A DNA stretch of 27,083 bases from Methanobacteriota archaeon (GTDB lineage Archaea; Thermoplasmatota; Poseidoniia; MGIII; CG-Epi1), in contig JAPOKN010000010.1 of NCBI GenBank assembly GCA_029977605.1, positions 1 to 27,083 of the forward strand. Reading direction: 5' to 3'. The position numbers and the translations under genes were made by a program. The notes beneath the pieces are model-generated. The model ran no database searches. It saw nothing but the letters and a program-made list of their open reading frames with translations, and was not told the DNA's origin. Of this stretch, positions 17,291-25,286 are shown piece after piece (positions within the stretch are counted from its first letter, which is position 1; each line of letters starts with the position of its first letter).

Positions 17291-17298
17291 ATTTAAAT
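17291..17298 (-). promoter_or_regulatory. TATA-like box for the beta-propeller gene
   Basis: ATTTAAAT in the gap before the gene is centred about 32 nt upstream of the ATG at 17262, which would leave a leader of a few nucleotides. It is symmetric and AT-rich, so it could also be part of the upstream gene's 3' region. Confidence 0.35.
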
Positions 17299-17310
17299 CT
17301 TTCTAAATTC

Positions 17311-17877
17311 TTAAAGGACTAAAACTGCCGCTGAAACTGTAGTACACCAATATCCTTCCTTATCAACTTCGGCGGTCTGAATTATAGATTCCGTTTTGAC
17401 AATTCGGTTATCTATTTTCCACAATTCTCTCTTCTCATCCCAAGAAGCATCCGGGTCAAAATTCACCCCATATGTTGTTGCTAACATTTCTGCAGCTAAA
17501 TCTTCCACATATTCTTCCATAGAATAGTCGTCCATTCCAACACAATGGTGCTCTGATAGATAACCGTAATGTTCATCGTCTTTAGGAATAGCTACACCCA
17601 CTCCTGAACTAACTAGATCTCCAAATTTATTGCTATCTGAGCGAGCTAAAACTACTGGAACTACTTGACCTGGACTAAGCATATTTGTTCCTTCATCTTG
17701 CGTAACAAAATCACATTTCGGAGGTAAAATACTTGATACTGTAATCAGATTTAGTGATGCAATGCCTGCTTCTCTTAGAGCAAGCTCAAAAGAAGTTAGA
17801 CGTTCCTTGCTAAGGCCCTTGCCTTTCGTTAAAAAAATTTTTTTAGGGACCCAATCTAGTGATGACACAAATATCAT
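17311..17877 (-). CDS. pdaD: Pyruvoyl-dependent arginine decarboxylase
   Basis: This 188-residue enzyme converts arginine to agmatine, the archaeal entry to polyamines and to agmatidine in tRNA. The self-cleavage site is visible as LITVSSILPPKC: cleavage between Ser48 and Ser49 would generate the beta chain and an alpha chain whose Ser49 becomes the pyruvoyl group. Glu109 in GYLSEHH matches the catalytic glutamate position of the family. The protein is slightly longer than the roughly 165-residue Methanocaldococcus enzyme. It is transcribed divergently from the mevalonate-operon regulator. Confidence 0.94.
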   Translation of the reverse strand: MIFVSSLDWVPKKIFLTKGKGLSKERLTSFELALREAGIASLNLITVSSILPPKCDFVTQDEGTNMLSPGQVVPVVLARSDSNKFGDLVSSGVGVAIPKDDEHYGYLSEHHCVGMDDYSMEEYVEDLAAEMLATTYGVNFDPDASWDEKRELWKIDNRIVKTESIIQTAEVDKEGYWCTTVSAAVLVL

Positions 17878-17902
17878 TTCACTTCGTTCTATTTAATATT
17901 TG

Positions 17903-17910
17903 ATTATAAT
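17903..17910 (-). promoter_or_regulatory. TATA-like box for pdaD
   Basis: ATTATAAT on the minus strand is centred about 29 nt upstream of the ATG at 17877, within the divergent promoter region shared with the regulator gene. Confidence 0.45.
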
Positions 17911-17941
17911 TAACAAATTGCCGAACTCGAGTACACAAAAA

Positions 17942-17948
17942 TTATATA
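17942..17948 (+). promoter_or_regulatory. TATA-like box for the regulator/mvaS operon
   Basis: TTATATA is centred about 24 nt upstream of the GTG at 17969. This spacing supports a leaderless message starting at that GTG rather than at the TTG at 17900. Confidence 0.5.
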
Positions 17949-17968
17949 GTGCCCTCAAATCGAACAAT

Positions 17969-18649
17969 GTGCAGAAGCAACTTACTAGAAGAATGGCTGG
18001 AGAAATTGTAATTTCCGAAAAACCTGGAGACACTCTCAAGAAATGGAGAACAATATTCAAACTTTCTCAGAAAAATCTCGCCTCACTTTTAAATGTAAAA
18101 CCTTCAGTAGTATGTGATTTTGAAAAAGGAAGAAGAGCCTCTCCTGGAATAGGCACTGTACGGAAATTTGTAGAAGCCATGGTAGAATATGACAAAGCTC
18201 AAGGTGGTAAAATTGTAAGTAGTATGTTTGCAAAAGATAATAACAATGCAGTATACGACATAAGGGAATTTAACACAGGAACTGCCATTAGTAAGTTAAT
18301 CAAGGATATTGATGGTGAAATCCTTTCAGGTAACGAAGATATATTAGAAAGACCAATTTATGGATACACAATTGTAGATTCACTAAAAGCTATAACCACA
18401 TTCAATGTATTTGGAGATTTATACGGATGGTCGAATGAAAGAGCTATTTTTTTCTCAGGAGTGCATTATGGAAGATCACCTATGATTGCAATCAGGGCAC
18501 ATCCTGTTAAACCTAGAGTTGTAATTTATATTAAGCCAAAAACCATTGACAAGCTTGCCACGAAATTAGCTGAAATGGAAAGAATAGTTCTAGTTAAGAC
18601 GGAACTCAACGAAGAAGAAATAGTTACAATACTAAAAAAATTTAATTAA
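17969..18649 (+). CDS. XRE/HTH transcriptional regulator (COG1709-like) of the mevalonate-entry operon
   Basis: With the start chosen here the protein has 226 residues. An N-terminal AGEIVISEKPGDTLKKWR segment leads into a helix-turn-helix (LSQKNLASLLNVKPSVVCDF) ending in EKGRRASPGIG. The C-terminal domain of about 150 residues is conserved in archaeal regulators next to HMG-CoA synthase, where it probably senses a pathway signal. A TTG at 17900 would extend the protein by 23 residues. I prefer GTG 17969 because it gives the usual N-terminal length and has a TATA-like box 24 nt upstream. ATG 17993 is a third option but leaves almost nothing before the conserved part. mvaS starts 10 bp after the stop. 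Confidence 0.85.
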   Translation: MQKQLTRRMAGEIVISEKPGDTLKKWRTIFKLSQKNLASLLNVKPSVVCDFEKGRRASPGIGTVRKFVEAMVEYDKAQGGKIVSSMFAKDNNNAVYDIREFNTGTAISKLIKDIDGEILSGNEDILERPIYGYTIVDSLKAITTFNVFGDLYGWSNERAIFFSGVHYGRSPMIAIRAHPVKPRVVIYIKPKTIDKLATKLAEMERIVLVKTELNEEEIVTILKKFN

Positions 18650-18659
18650 GGAAAAAAAT

Positions 18660-19706
18660 ATGAGCGGAATCGTAAGTTATGGAGCGTATATACCTAGTCA
18701 CAAAATAGAGACTGGAGAAATTGCATCTGTTTGGGGTGCGGACGGTAGTGCATGGGCTAAAAATTTGAATGTATATTCAAAATCAGTTCCCGGACCTGAC
18801 GAAGACGTTATCACTATTGCTGTAGAAGCCACAAGATTAGCTATGAAAAGAGCTAAACTAGGTGGAATAAATATTGGTGCAATATATACAGGATCTGAAT
18901 CTCACCCTTATGCTGTAAAGCCAACATCAACAATCGTTGCCGAGGCTATTGGGGCAACCCCAAACCTTACTGCTGCTGATTTTGAATTTGCTTGTAAAGC
19001 CGGAACTGCGGCAATACAAACTTGTCTAGGGATTGTGGGAAATAATCAAGTCGAAAACGGCATAGCCATAGGTGTTGACACCTCGCAAGGCGCCCCTGGA
19101 GATGCTCTAGAGTATAGTGCTTCAGCCGGTGGTGGAACTGTAATTATAGGTAACAAAAATGTCATTGCGACAATAAACCATACCACTTCATACACGACAG
19201 ATACGCCTGATTTCTGGAGAAGAGAGGGACAAAAATATCCAAGACATGGCGGTAGATTCACAGGTAAACCTGCTTTCTTCAAACATGTTATGATGTGTGG
19301 AAAAATGATTATGGATATGGCTGGAAGCAAGCCTGAAGATTATGATTATGTTGTTACTCATCAACCAAATGGAAAATTCCCTATTCGAGCAGCAAAAAGT
19401 TTAGGATTTACTGAAGAACAATATAAAACTGGATTGTTAACGCCAAGAATTGGAAATACTTACTCCGGTGCAGTTTTCCTTGGTCTAGCTGCTATTTTAG
19501 ACATAGCTAAACCAGGAGATAGAATTCTTGCAGTTGCCTATGGTTCAGGAGCTGGAAGTGATGGCTTTGATTTAACTGTAACTGACGAAATTGCAAAAAT
19601 GGACCGCAGTGAGACCGTAGAAGATATGATTTCAAGAATGGAAATAATTAATTACGCTACATATGCGAAATATCGTGGAAAACTAAACATGGGAGATTCA
19701 AAATGA
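18660..19706 (+). CDS. mvaS: Hydroxymethylglutaryl-CoA synthase (archaeal type)
   Basis: This 348-residue enzyme condenses acetyl-CoA with acetoacetyl-CoA to HMG-CoA, the committed entry to the mevalonate pathway for archaeal isoprenoid lipids. The catalytic triad is intact: Glu80 (TGSESHPYAVKP), nucleophilic Cys112 (EFACKAGTAA) and His234 (THQPNGKFP). The NTYSGA motif and the C-terminal YGSGAGSDGF are also present. The length is normal for archaeal enzymes, which are shorter than eukaryotic ones. The stop overlaps the thiolase-like start by 4 bp. The gene order regulator, synthase, thiolase, DUF35 matches the known archaeal channelling complex. Confidence 0.97.
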   Translation: MSGIVSYGAYIPSHKIETGEIASVWGADGSAWAKNLNVYSKSVPGPDEDVITIAVEATRLAMKRAKLGGINIGAIYTGSESHPYAVKPTSTIVAEAIGATPNLTAADFEFACKAGTAAIQTCLGIVGNNQVENGIAIGVDTSQGAPGDALEYSASAGGGTVIIGNKNVIATINHTTSYTTDTPDFWRREGQKYPRHGGRFTGKPAFFKHVMMCGKMIMDMAGSKPEDYDYVVTHQPNGKFPIRAAKSLGFTEEQYKTGLLTPRIGNTYSGAVFLGLAAILDIAKPGDRILAVAYGSGAGSDGFDLTVTDEIAKMDRSETVEDMISRMEIINYATYAKYRGKLNMGDSK

Positions 19707-20869
19707 GGGACGTAAGTATTATCGGAGTTGGAATTACTAAATTTGGAGAACTTTGGGACAAGTCACTAAGAGAATTGGGCCTAGAAACTGGACTTGCTGC
19801 AATAAATGATGCTGGAATAACTAGTAATGATATTGACGCCTTGTATATTGGAAATATGGCGGCAGGATCTACCCTCCAACAGGAGCATGTAAGTGCATTA
19901 ATTGCAGATTATTGCGGATTAGCTAATCAAAACATACCAGCTACAAGAGTCGAAGCAGCCTCTGCATCCGGAGGTCTGGCTATCAGACAAGCTTACATGG
20001 CAATTGCAGGAGGATTTATTGATGTAGCTGTTGTAGGTGGAGCTGAAAAGATGACCGATGTTAGTGATTCTGAGTCTTCATATACTGTTAGCATGGGTTC
20101 TGATGAACAATGGGAAGCTAAAGCTGGAGCAACATTTACTTCACTTCATGCAATTATAGCTCAAAATCATATGCTTGAGTACGGAACTACCAGAGAGCAG
20201 TTATCTTCTGTAGCTGCAAAAAATCATTACCACGCCTCGCTGAATCCAATGGCTCAATTTCCCTTTGCGCTTGATTCTGCTGCAGTAAGTAAATCTGGAA
20301 TGGTATCAACTCCATTGAGGATGTTAGATTGTGCACCAAATAGTGATGGAGCTGCTGCAGTTGTTCTATGTGCTTCTGAAAAGGCAAAAAAATTCACTGA
20401 TAAACCAATAAAAATTATTGGATCGGGTCAAGCCTCAGATACATTGAGTTTGCACCATCGAAAATATTTACATAGATTCCCTGCGATAAATATTGCTGCC
20501 AAAAAAGCTTTTGAAGATTCTAATAAGAAGCCTGAAGACTTAGATCTTATTGAGGTCCACGACAATTTTACCATTTCTGAAATCATTGCACTTGAGGAAA
20601 TTGGAATATTCAAACGTGGTGAAGCTGCTCAAAAGAGTCTTGAAGGTGAAACTAAATTAGGTGGAATCATACCTACAAACACGAGCGGGGGTTTGAAGGC
20701 GAGAGGTCACGCACCTGGTGCTACTGGAATTGCTCAAATAATAGAACTTGTTAAACAATTACGCGGTGAAGCCGGAGAACGCCAGGTCAAGAATGCTAAG
20801 TTAGCTTTGGCAGAAAATCATGGTGGTACAGCTGCCACTGCTGTTGTCCACATTTTGGAGGCTGAATAA
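19703..20869 (+). CDS. Thiolase-like protein of the HMG-CoA synthase operon, nucleophilic Cys replaced by Ser
   Basis: This 388-residue protein of the archaeal/SCPx thiolase family is normally the acetoacetyl-CoA-forming partner of HMG-CoA synthase. The fold motifs are present: VIGGAEKMTDVS-like segment (VVGGAEKMTDVS), APNSDGAAAVVL, NTSGGLKARGHAPGATG with His336, and the C-terminal ENHGGTAATAVVHIL. Two deviations stand out. The usual VEAACASG nucleophile motif reads VEAASASG, with Ser87 encoded by TCT. The HDCF-type motif reads HDNF (His286-Asp-Asn288). The enzyme may therefore be altered, non-thiolytic, or structural. Stop and start codons overlap on both sides (4 bp with mvaS, 1 bp with the DUF35 gene), so the proteins are probably made together. 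Confidence 0.93.
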   Translation: MRDVSIIGVGITKFGELWDKSLRELGLETGLAAINDAGITSNDIDALYIGNMAAGSTLQQEHVSALIADYCGLANQNIPATRVEAASASGGLAIRQAYMAIAGGFIDVAVVGGAEKMTDVSDSESSYTVSMGSDEQWEAKAGATFTSLHAIIAQNHMLEYGTTREQLSSVAAKNHYHASLNPMAQFPFALDSAAVSKSGMVSTPLRMLDCAPNSDGAAAVVLCASEKAKKFTDKPIKIIGSGQASDTLSLHHRKYLHRFPAINIAAKKAFEDSNKKPEDLDLIEVHDNFTISEIIALEEIGIFKRGEAAQKSLEGETKLGGIIPTNTSGGLKARGHAPGATGIAQIIELVKQLRGEAGERQVKNAKLALAENHGGTAATAVVHILEAE

Positions 20870-21321
20870 TGTCTGTACCAAGATTTTGGAGAGAGTTAGA
20901 TACTAGATATAATTTAATTGGTTCATACTGTAAAATAACTGATACCTACCATTATCCAAGAAGAAGTTTTAATCCTGAGGCTGGAAGAGAATCCATCGGA
21001 AGTATGGAAGACTACCAATTCAAAGGAACTGGTACTGTAGTAACTCCTACTGTAGTTCATCAAGCTCAAACAGGATATGAAATGTTTGGACCTTACTGTA
21101 TGGCTATTATTGAACTTGATGAAGGTCCAAGAATAACGTCACAAATAGTTGATTGCAGACCTGATGCCGTAAAATCTGGAATGAGAGTAAAATCTGTTTT
21201 TAGAAAATTGGGTGAAGATAGTGAAAGTGGAATACTTCATTACGGTACAAAATTCATTTTGTTTGGAAACGATACAGACGATGAGTTAGATGAAGACAAT
21301 ATTGATAATGTAGAACTTTAG
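20869..21321 (+). CDS. DUF35 OB-fold protein with degenerate zinc ribbon
   Basis: This 150-residue protein is the third partner of the archaeal thiolase/HMG-CoA synthase complex, where DUF35 proteins bridge the enzymes. The N-terminal helix (VPRFWRELDTRYNLIGS) is typical. The rubredoxin-like ribbon that normally has C-x2-C, a PPR loop and a second cysteine pair here reads YCKITDTYHYPRRSFNP. Only Cys21 remains, so zinc binding is unlikely. The OB-fold follows (about 52-145), with GTGTVVTPTVVH and YGTKFILFGN. The ATG overlaps the thiolase stop. Confidence 0.9.
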   Translation: MSVPRFWRELDTRYNLIGSYCKITDTYHYPRRSFNPEAGRESIGSMEDYQFKGTGTVVTPTVVHQAQTGYEMFGPYCMAIIELDEGPRITSQIVDCRPDAVKSGMRVKSVFRKLGEDSESGILHYGTKFILFGNDTDDELDEDNIDNVEL

Positions 21322-21329
21322 CTAGAAAC

Positions 21330-21337
21330 TTATATAT
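21330..21337 (+). promoter_or_regulatory. TATA-like box for lonB
   Basis: TTATATAT lies in the 42-bp gap between the DUF35 gene and lonB, centred about 30 nt upstream of the ATG at 21364. It implies a leader of a few nucleotides and separate transcription of lonB. Confidence 0.55.
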
Positions 21338-21363
21338 CTACTAGTGACGAGTAACAATTCTGA

Positions 21364-23319
21364 ATGCCTGAGAACAATAGTGAACTAAAAGACCCAAGAG
21401 AATGGGTAGAAGACTTAGATATCGAGTCTACAGAAGACATCGCCGTTCCTAAAATGCTTGTTGACCAAGTGATTGGTCAGGAGCAAGGTGTTGAAATCGT
21501 GAGAAAAGCTTCTGAACAGAAGAGACATGTAATGCTAATTGGAGATCCAGGAACTGGAAAGTCAATGCTTGCAAAGTCAATGTCTGAATTACTTCCAAAA
21601 GAAGAACTCCAAGATGTCCTAGTGTACCATAACCATGAGGACAATAATGAACCAAGAGTAAGAGTTGTACCTTCTGGTAAGGGGAAGGAAATTGTACAAG
21701 TTCAAAAAGCTCAGGCAATGATTGAAAAGGAAAAGAAAGCTAAATCTCAAATGTTAATTGTTTTTACTGTAGTAGGGTTTGGTATTTTGTGGTTTATTAC
21801 CACTGGTTTTAGTAATCCTATGATTATTTTTTACAGTTTAATAGCTGCTGCTTTTATATTCATGGCAATGCGATATACTAATCAACGTAATGATACTGCA
21901 AATGTTCCAAAAGGATTAGTATTGCACAAATATGAAGCGGAAGCTGCATTCATAGATGCTACTGGAGCTCATGCTGGAGCATTGTTAGGAGACGTGAGGC
22001 ATGATCCTTTCCAGTCTGGAGGACTAGAAACTCCTGCCCATGATAGAGTTGAAGCTGGGGCAATACACAAAGCTCACAGAGGCGTATTGTACATAGATGA
22101 AATTAATTTACTAAGAATGGAATCACAGCAAGCCCTCTTAACTGCTATACAGGAAGGAGAGTTTTCAATCTCAGGACAATCTGAAAGGTCAGCTGGAGCT
22201 ATGACAAAAACTGAACCCGTACCTTGCGACTTCGTTTTAGTTGCTGCAGGGAATTTAGATGCTATTCAAGGAATGCACCCAGCTCTTAGAAGTAGAATTC
22301 GAGGATATGGTTACGAAGTTTACATGAATTCAACTATTCCTGATTCGCAAGAGAATAGAGAAAAATTAGTACGTTTCATAGCTCAAGAAGTAGCTAAAGA
22401 TGAGAAAATAGGACATTTTTCAAAAGGAGCAATTGGAGAAGTTATACATGAAGCTCAGAGAAGAGCTGGAAGGCAAAATCACTTAAGCTTGAGGTTAAGA
22501 GAATTAGGAGGACTAGTAAGAGTGGCTGGAGACGTTTCAATAGAGCTAGGAGAAGATACTGTTACAGCTGAACATGTAATGACTGCGAAAACTATTGCTA
22601 AGCCTTTGGAGCAACAAATTGCCGATAGATATGTAGAGAGAAGAAAAGACTACAAAACTTATTCGGTTAAAGGCTCAGAAATTGGAATGGTCAATGGATT
22701 GGCGGTAATGGGAGCTAATTCTGGGATGGCTGAAATGGCTGGAATTTTAATGCCAATTGTAGCAGAAGTTACTCCTGCTCAATACAAAAATCACGGTAGA
22801 GTTATTGCTACTGGAAAATTAGGTGAAATTGCAAAAGAAGCTGTGGAAAATGTTTCAGCTTTAATAAAAAAATACACTGGAGAAGATATTTCTAAATATG
22901 ATATACACGTCCAATTTGTTGGCGCATATGAAGGTGTAGAAGGTGATTCTGCATCTGTATCTATAGCAACTGCAGTAATATCTGCTCTAGAAAATGCTGA
23001 AATTGATCAAACTGTAGCTTTAACGGGTTCATTAAGCGTTAGAGGGCAAGTATTACCTGTAGGAGGAGTAACTGCCAAAATTGAAGCTGCAGCTGAATCT
23101 GGAGTTACGAAAGTACTGATTCCTTCTATGAACGCGCAAGATGTTTTACTAGATTCAAAATACAAGGATATTATTGAAGTAATACCAGTTTCAACACTCA
23201 AAGAAGTCTTGGATAACATTCTAACTGCCAGTCCAAGTAAGGAAGGATTATTGGATAATTTAACTAAATTTATTCCAAGCTCACAATTCTCAAATGAAGT
23301 AAAGAAGCCTTCTGTTTAG
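21364..23319 (+). CDS. lonB: Membrane-anchored archaeal ATP-dependent protease LonB
   Basis: This 651-residue protease combines an AAA+ unfoldase with a Lon-type Ser/Lys peptidase. Walker A is GDPGTGKS (60-67) and Walker B is VLYIDE with Asp245-Glu246. Two membrane helices (about 130-148 and 152-170) lie between them, inside the ATPase domain, which is the LonB hallmark that faces the protease to the cytoplasm at the membrane. The sensor and lid region is at about 295-400. The peptidase domain (about 435-635) has catalytic Ser529 (EGDSAS) and Lys572 (GGVTAKIEA). Its stop overlaps the convergent pantoate-kinase stop by 4 bp. It probably handles quality control of membrane and damaged proteins. 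Confidence 0.97.
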   Translation: MPENNSELKDPREWVEDLDIESTEDIAVPKMLVDQVIGQEQGVEIVRKASEQKRHVMLIGDPGTGKSMLAKSMSELLPKEELQDVLVYHNHEDNNEPRVRVVPSGKGKEIVQVQKAQAMIEKEKKAKSQMLIVFTVVGFGILWFITTGFSNPMIIFYSLIAAAFIFMAMRYTNQRNDTANVPKGLVLHKYEAEAAFIDATGAHAGALLGDVRHDPFQSGGLETPAHDRVEAGAIHKAHRGVLYIDEINLLRMESQQALLTAIQEGEFSISGQSERSAGAMTKTEPVPCDFVLVAAGNLDAIQGMHPALRSRIRGYGYEVYMNSTIPDSQENREKLVRFIAQEVAKDEKIGHFSKGAIGEVIHEAQRRAGRQNHLSLRLRELGGLVRVAGDVSIELGEDTVTAEHVMTAKTIAKPLEQQIADRYVERRKDYKTYSVKGSEIGMVNGLAVMGANSGMAEMAGILMPIVAEVTPAQYKNHGRVIATGKLGEIAKEAVENVSALIKKYTGEDISKYDIHVQFVGAYEGVEGDSASVSIATAVISALENAEIDQTVALTGSLSVRGQVLPVGGVTAKIEAAAESGVTKVLIPSMNAQDVLLDSKYKDIIEVIPVSTLKEVLDNILTASPSKEGLLDNLTKFIPSSQFSNEVKKPSV

Positions 23320-24131
23320 AAAATCAATACTTTACCATATTTTTCTAGGCATGCAGATAGCTCATCAACATTGTCCGAAACTGCAACTATTGAGGTACCT
23401 AAATGTGCAATTGATGATACTGCTCCTAATGGTATTTTGTCTAGAATCTCAGCAAGGTTTTCATTAATCAATCCTGATTTTTCAGTAAAAGCACGTCCTG
23501 CTTTTATTACTGAACGTATATCATAATCTGTATTATTCAAATTTGAAGATACTGCATTAATTATCTCCGACCATTCAGAATTAGATATGATTTCCGAAGT
23601 GTTTCTACCTAAACCTGAAACACAGACCACTAATTTAGAATCTACAGTATATGTGTTAGTTTTACCATTAGAACCGGGCGTAATTCTTTCAACAACTAAT
23701 GGAAAATCTCCTTTATCAAGTGCAGATGAAATTGCAACTACATCGCCTAATCCTGTTTTGTATTCTATTTCAGCCTGATGAGATGCTACTGTACAATTCT
23801 TTAGATTTTTATCTAACTCAAGGCAAGCTGCTAAAGCTGAAGCTCCGGAAATTCCAAAGCCTGCACCTATTGGTAAATCTCTTCTCAGATATACAGATAA
23901 TCCTTTGTTACCATAACCCAATAAATCTATAGCTCTAAGAACAACTGGATCCTCGACTATCTCATTTTCAATAATAATTTTATTTCTTTCACCTTCATTA
24001 TTTTCATCCACTATAGAGCAATAAACTCCTTTAGGCAAAACAATTCCTAAGCCAGTAGAACCCATCTTCAATGGATCTACATTATTATGTATTGCAAAAG
24101 TTAAACTAATATGTCCTGGTGCAAAACTCAT
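23316..24131 (-). CDS. Pantoate kinase (GHMP family, archaeal CoA synthesis)
   Basis: This 271-residue GHMP-superfamily kinase probably phosphorylates pantoate to 4-phosphopantoate, the archaeal route to CoA. The N-terminal FAPGHISL and the DPLKMGSTGLGIVLPKGV region are typical of the COG1829 pantoate kinases. The ATP loop is PIGAGFGISGASALA (about 87-101), and a GHMP C-terminal domain follows. The start overlaps the stop of the upstream glycosyltransferase by 4 bp. The stop overlaps the lonB stop on the opposite strand by 4 bp. Other GHMP kinases such as mevalonate kinase are less likely, given the N-terminal pattern. Confidence 0.85.
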   Translation of the reverse strand: MSFAPGHISLTFAIHNNVDPLKMGSTGLGIVLPKGVYCSIVDENNEGERNKIIIENEIVEDPVVLRAIDLLGYGNKGLSVYLRRDLPIGAGFGISGASALAACLELDKNLKNCTVASHQAEIEYKTGLGDVVAISSALDKGDFPLVVERITPGSNGKTNTYTVDSKLVVCVSGLGRNTSEIISNSEWSEIINAVSSNLNNTDYDIRSVIKAGRAFTEKSGLINENLAEILDKIPLGAVSSIAHLGTSIVAVSDNVDELSACLEKYGKVLIF

Positions 24132-25240
24132 ACTACATTTTTGTACAAATCAATTGTTTCATCAATTGTATTTTCCCAAGTCCTCCTTTGAGTAGCATAG
24201 TCATAAGCCGATTTAGATATTGAGTCTAATTTTTCTTGATTGTTTATTAAATCTGAAACTAATTGTGATAATTTACCTGGTTTAGCTAAAAAAGCATTAC
24301 CTTCAGTAGCTTCTCTAACAGAAGGAAGATCTGTGGCAAAGACAGGAAGATTACAACCCATATACTCATATATTTTTAATGGAGAAAAGCCATAATCTAA
24401 GTTAGGATAAGGTGCAAGACCAATATCTGCTTCAACAAGTAATCTAGGAACTTCTTCCCTACCCAATCGCCCAATATGGTGTAGATTGTCTAGTATCGGT
24501 AGATTTTTCCCATATCCTCCGCCGGCAACAACAACACTTAGGGAAGGATTATCATTTGCAATAGATATAATTTCATCGATTCCATGCCAAGGGCCCAAAG
24601 CACCCACAAATACTGCTAATTTACCCTTAATTTCAAGTTTATTTTTAATACCTAGTGGTTTAGAATTTGGGACAAATAAGTCACTTTCATATCCGTTCTG
24701 AATAACTGCAAAATCTCGAGCTTTAGAATTCCACTTTGTTATTTGCTCTCTTAAAACTGCACTAACTGTAAAGCCTCCGTCTGCTTTCTCTATTTGATTG
24801 TAACATGACTCAATTGCTTTCTTATTGTAAAGCCAATACTTAGCAAATTTTGTTGCTGATCTTTCGGATCTAATCCAATTATCGTCTACTTGTAATATAG
24901 ATTTTACTCCACATTCATTAGCTGCCCTAACGCCTGAACCTGCAAAAATATATCCTCTATCGTGAACTAAATCATAATTATTGTTTTTCAGTTCTTTTAC
25001 TGCTGACTTATAGGAATTATAAGTAAATATTAATCTTTCAAATGGAATTTTTGGATCATTAATCGATAAAAAGTTTAGGTTAGAATCAAACTCTTTATTT
25101 AATTGACTAGAATCGTAACGGCAAAGCAAAGTAATCTGAATTCCTCTCTTAGCCAGACCATTGGCCAATGCTAATTGATGTAAAGTTTGGCCAAGCGTAT
25201 CTGGGACCCTAACAGAAGGGGCTACCATCAGAACTTTCAT
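24128..25240 (-). CDS. Glycosyltransferase, GT4-like (GT-B fold)
   Basis: This 370-residue protein has the two-domain GT-B layout. The N-terminal acceptor domain starts MKVLMVAPSVRVPDTLGQTLHQLALANGLAKRG. The C-terminal nucleotide-sugar domain has FVGALGPWHGIDEIISIA, GRLGREEVPRLLVEADIGLAPY and the KIYEYMGCNLPVFATDLPSVREA signature. It has no signal peptide or membrane helix, so it acts in the cytoplasm, probably on lipid-linked or surface glycans. Sugar and acceptor are unknown. It overlaps the pantoate-kinase gene by 4 bp and diverges from a second glycosyltransferase. Confidence 0.9.
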   Translation of the reverse strand: MKVLMVAPSVRVPDTLGQTLHQLALANGLAKRGIQITLLCRYDSSQLNKEFDSNLNFLSINDPKIPFERLIFTYNSYKSAVKELKNNNYDLVHDRGYIFAGSGVRAANECGVKSILQVDDNWIRSERSATKFAKYWLYNKKAIESCYNQIEKADGGFTVSAVLREQITKWNSKARDFAVIQNGYESDLFVPNSKPLGIKNKLEIKGKLAVFVGALGPWHGIDEIISIANDNPSLSVVVAGGGYGKNLPILDNLHHIGRLGREEVPRLLVEADIGLAPYPNLDYGFSPLKIYEYMGCNLPVFATDLPSVREATEGNAFLAKPGKLSQLVSDLINNQEKLDSISKSAYDYATQRRTWENTIDETIDLYKNVV

Positions 25241-25259
25241 AAATATGCATAATAGACAG

Positions 25260-25269
25260 GTTTTAGAAC
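25260..25269. promoter_or_regulatory. Candidate bidirectional promoter element between two glycosyltransferase genes
   Basis: The near-palindrome GTTTTAGAAC lies midway between the two divergent starts. It is about 24 nt from the minus-strand ATG at 25240 and about 23 nt from the plus-strand GTG at 25287. Those distances fit a TATA-like box serving leaderless transcripts both ways, although the sequence is a weak TATA match. Confidence 0.35.
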
Positions 25270-25286
25270 TACCGCCATGGGCTATT

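Noticed and set aside
17900..17968. N-terminal extension of the regulator from a TTG codon
   Set aside because: The TATA-like box at 17942 would lie inside this extension, and the added residues do not resemble the family N-terminus. GTG 17969 fits better.
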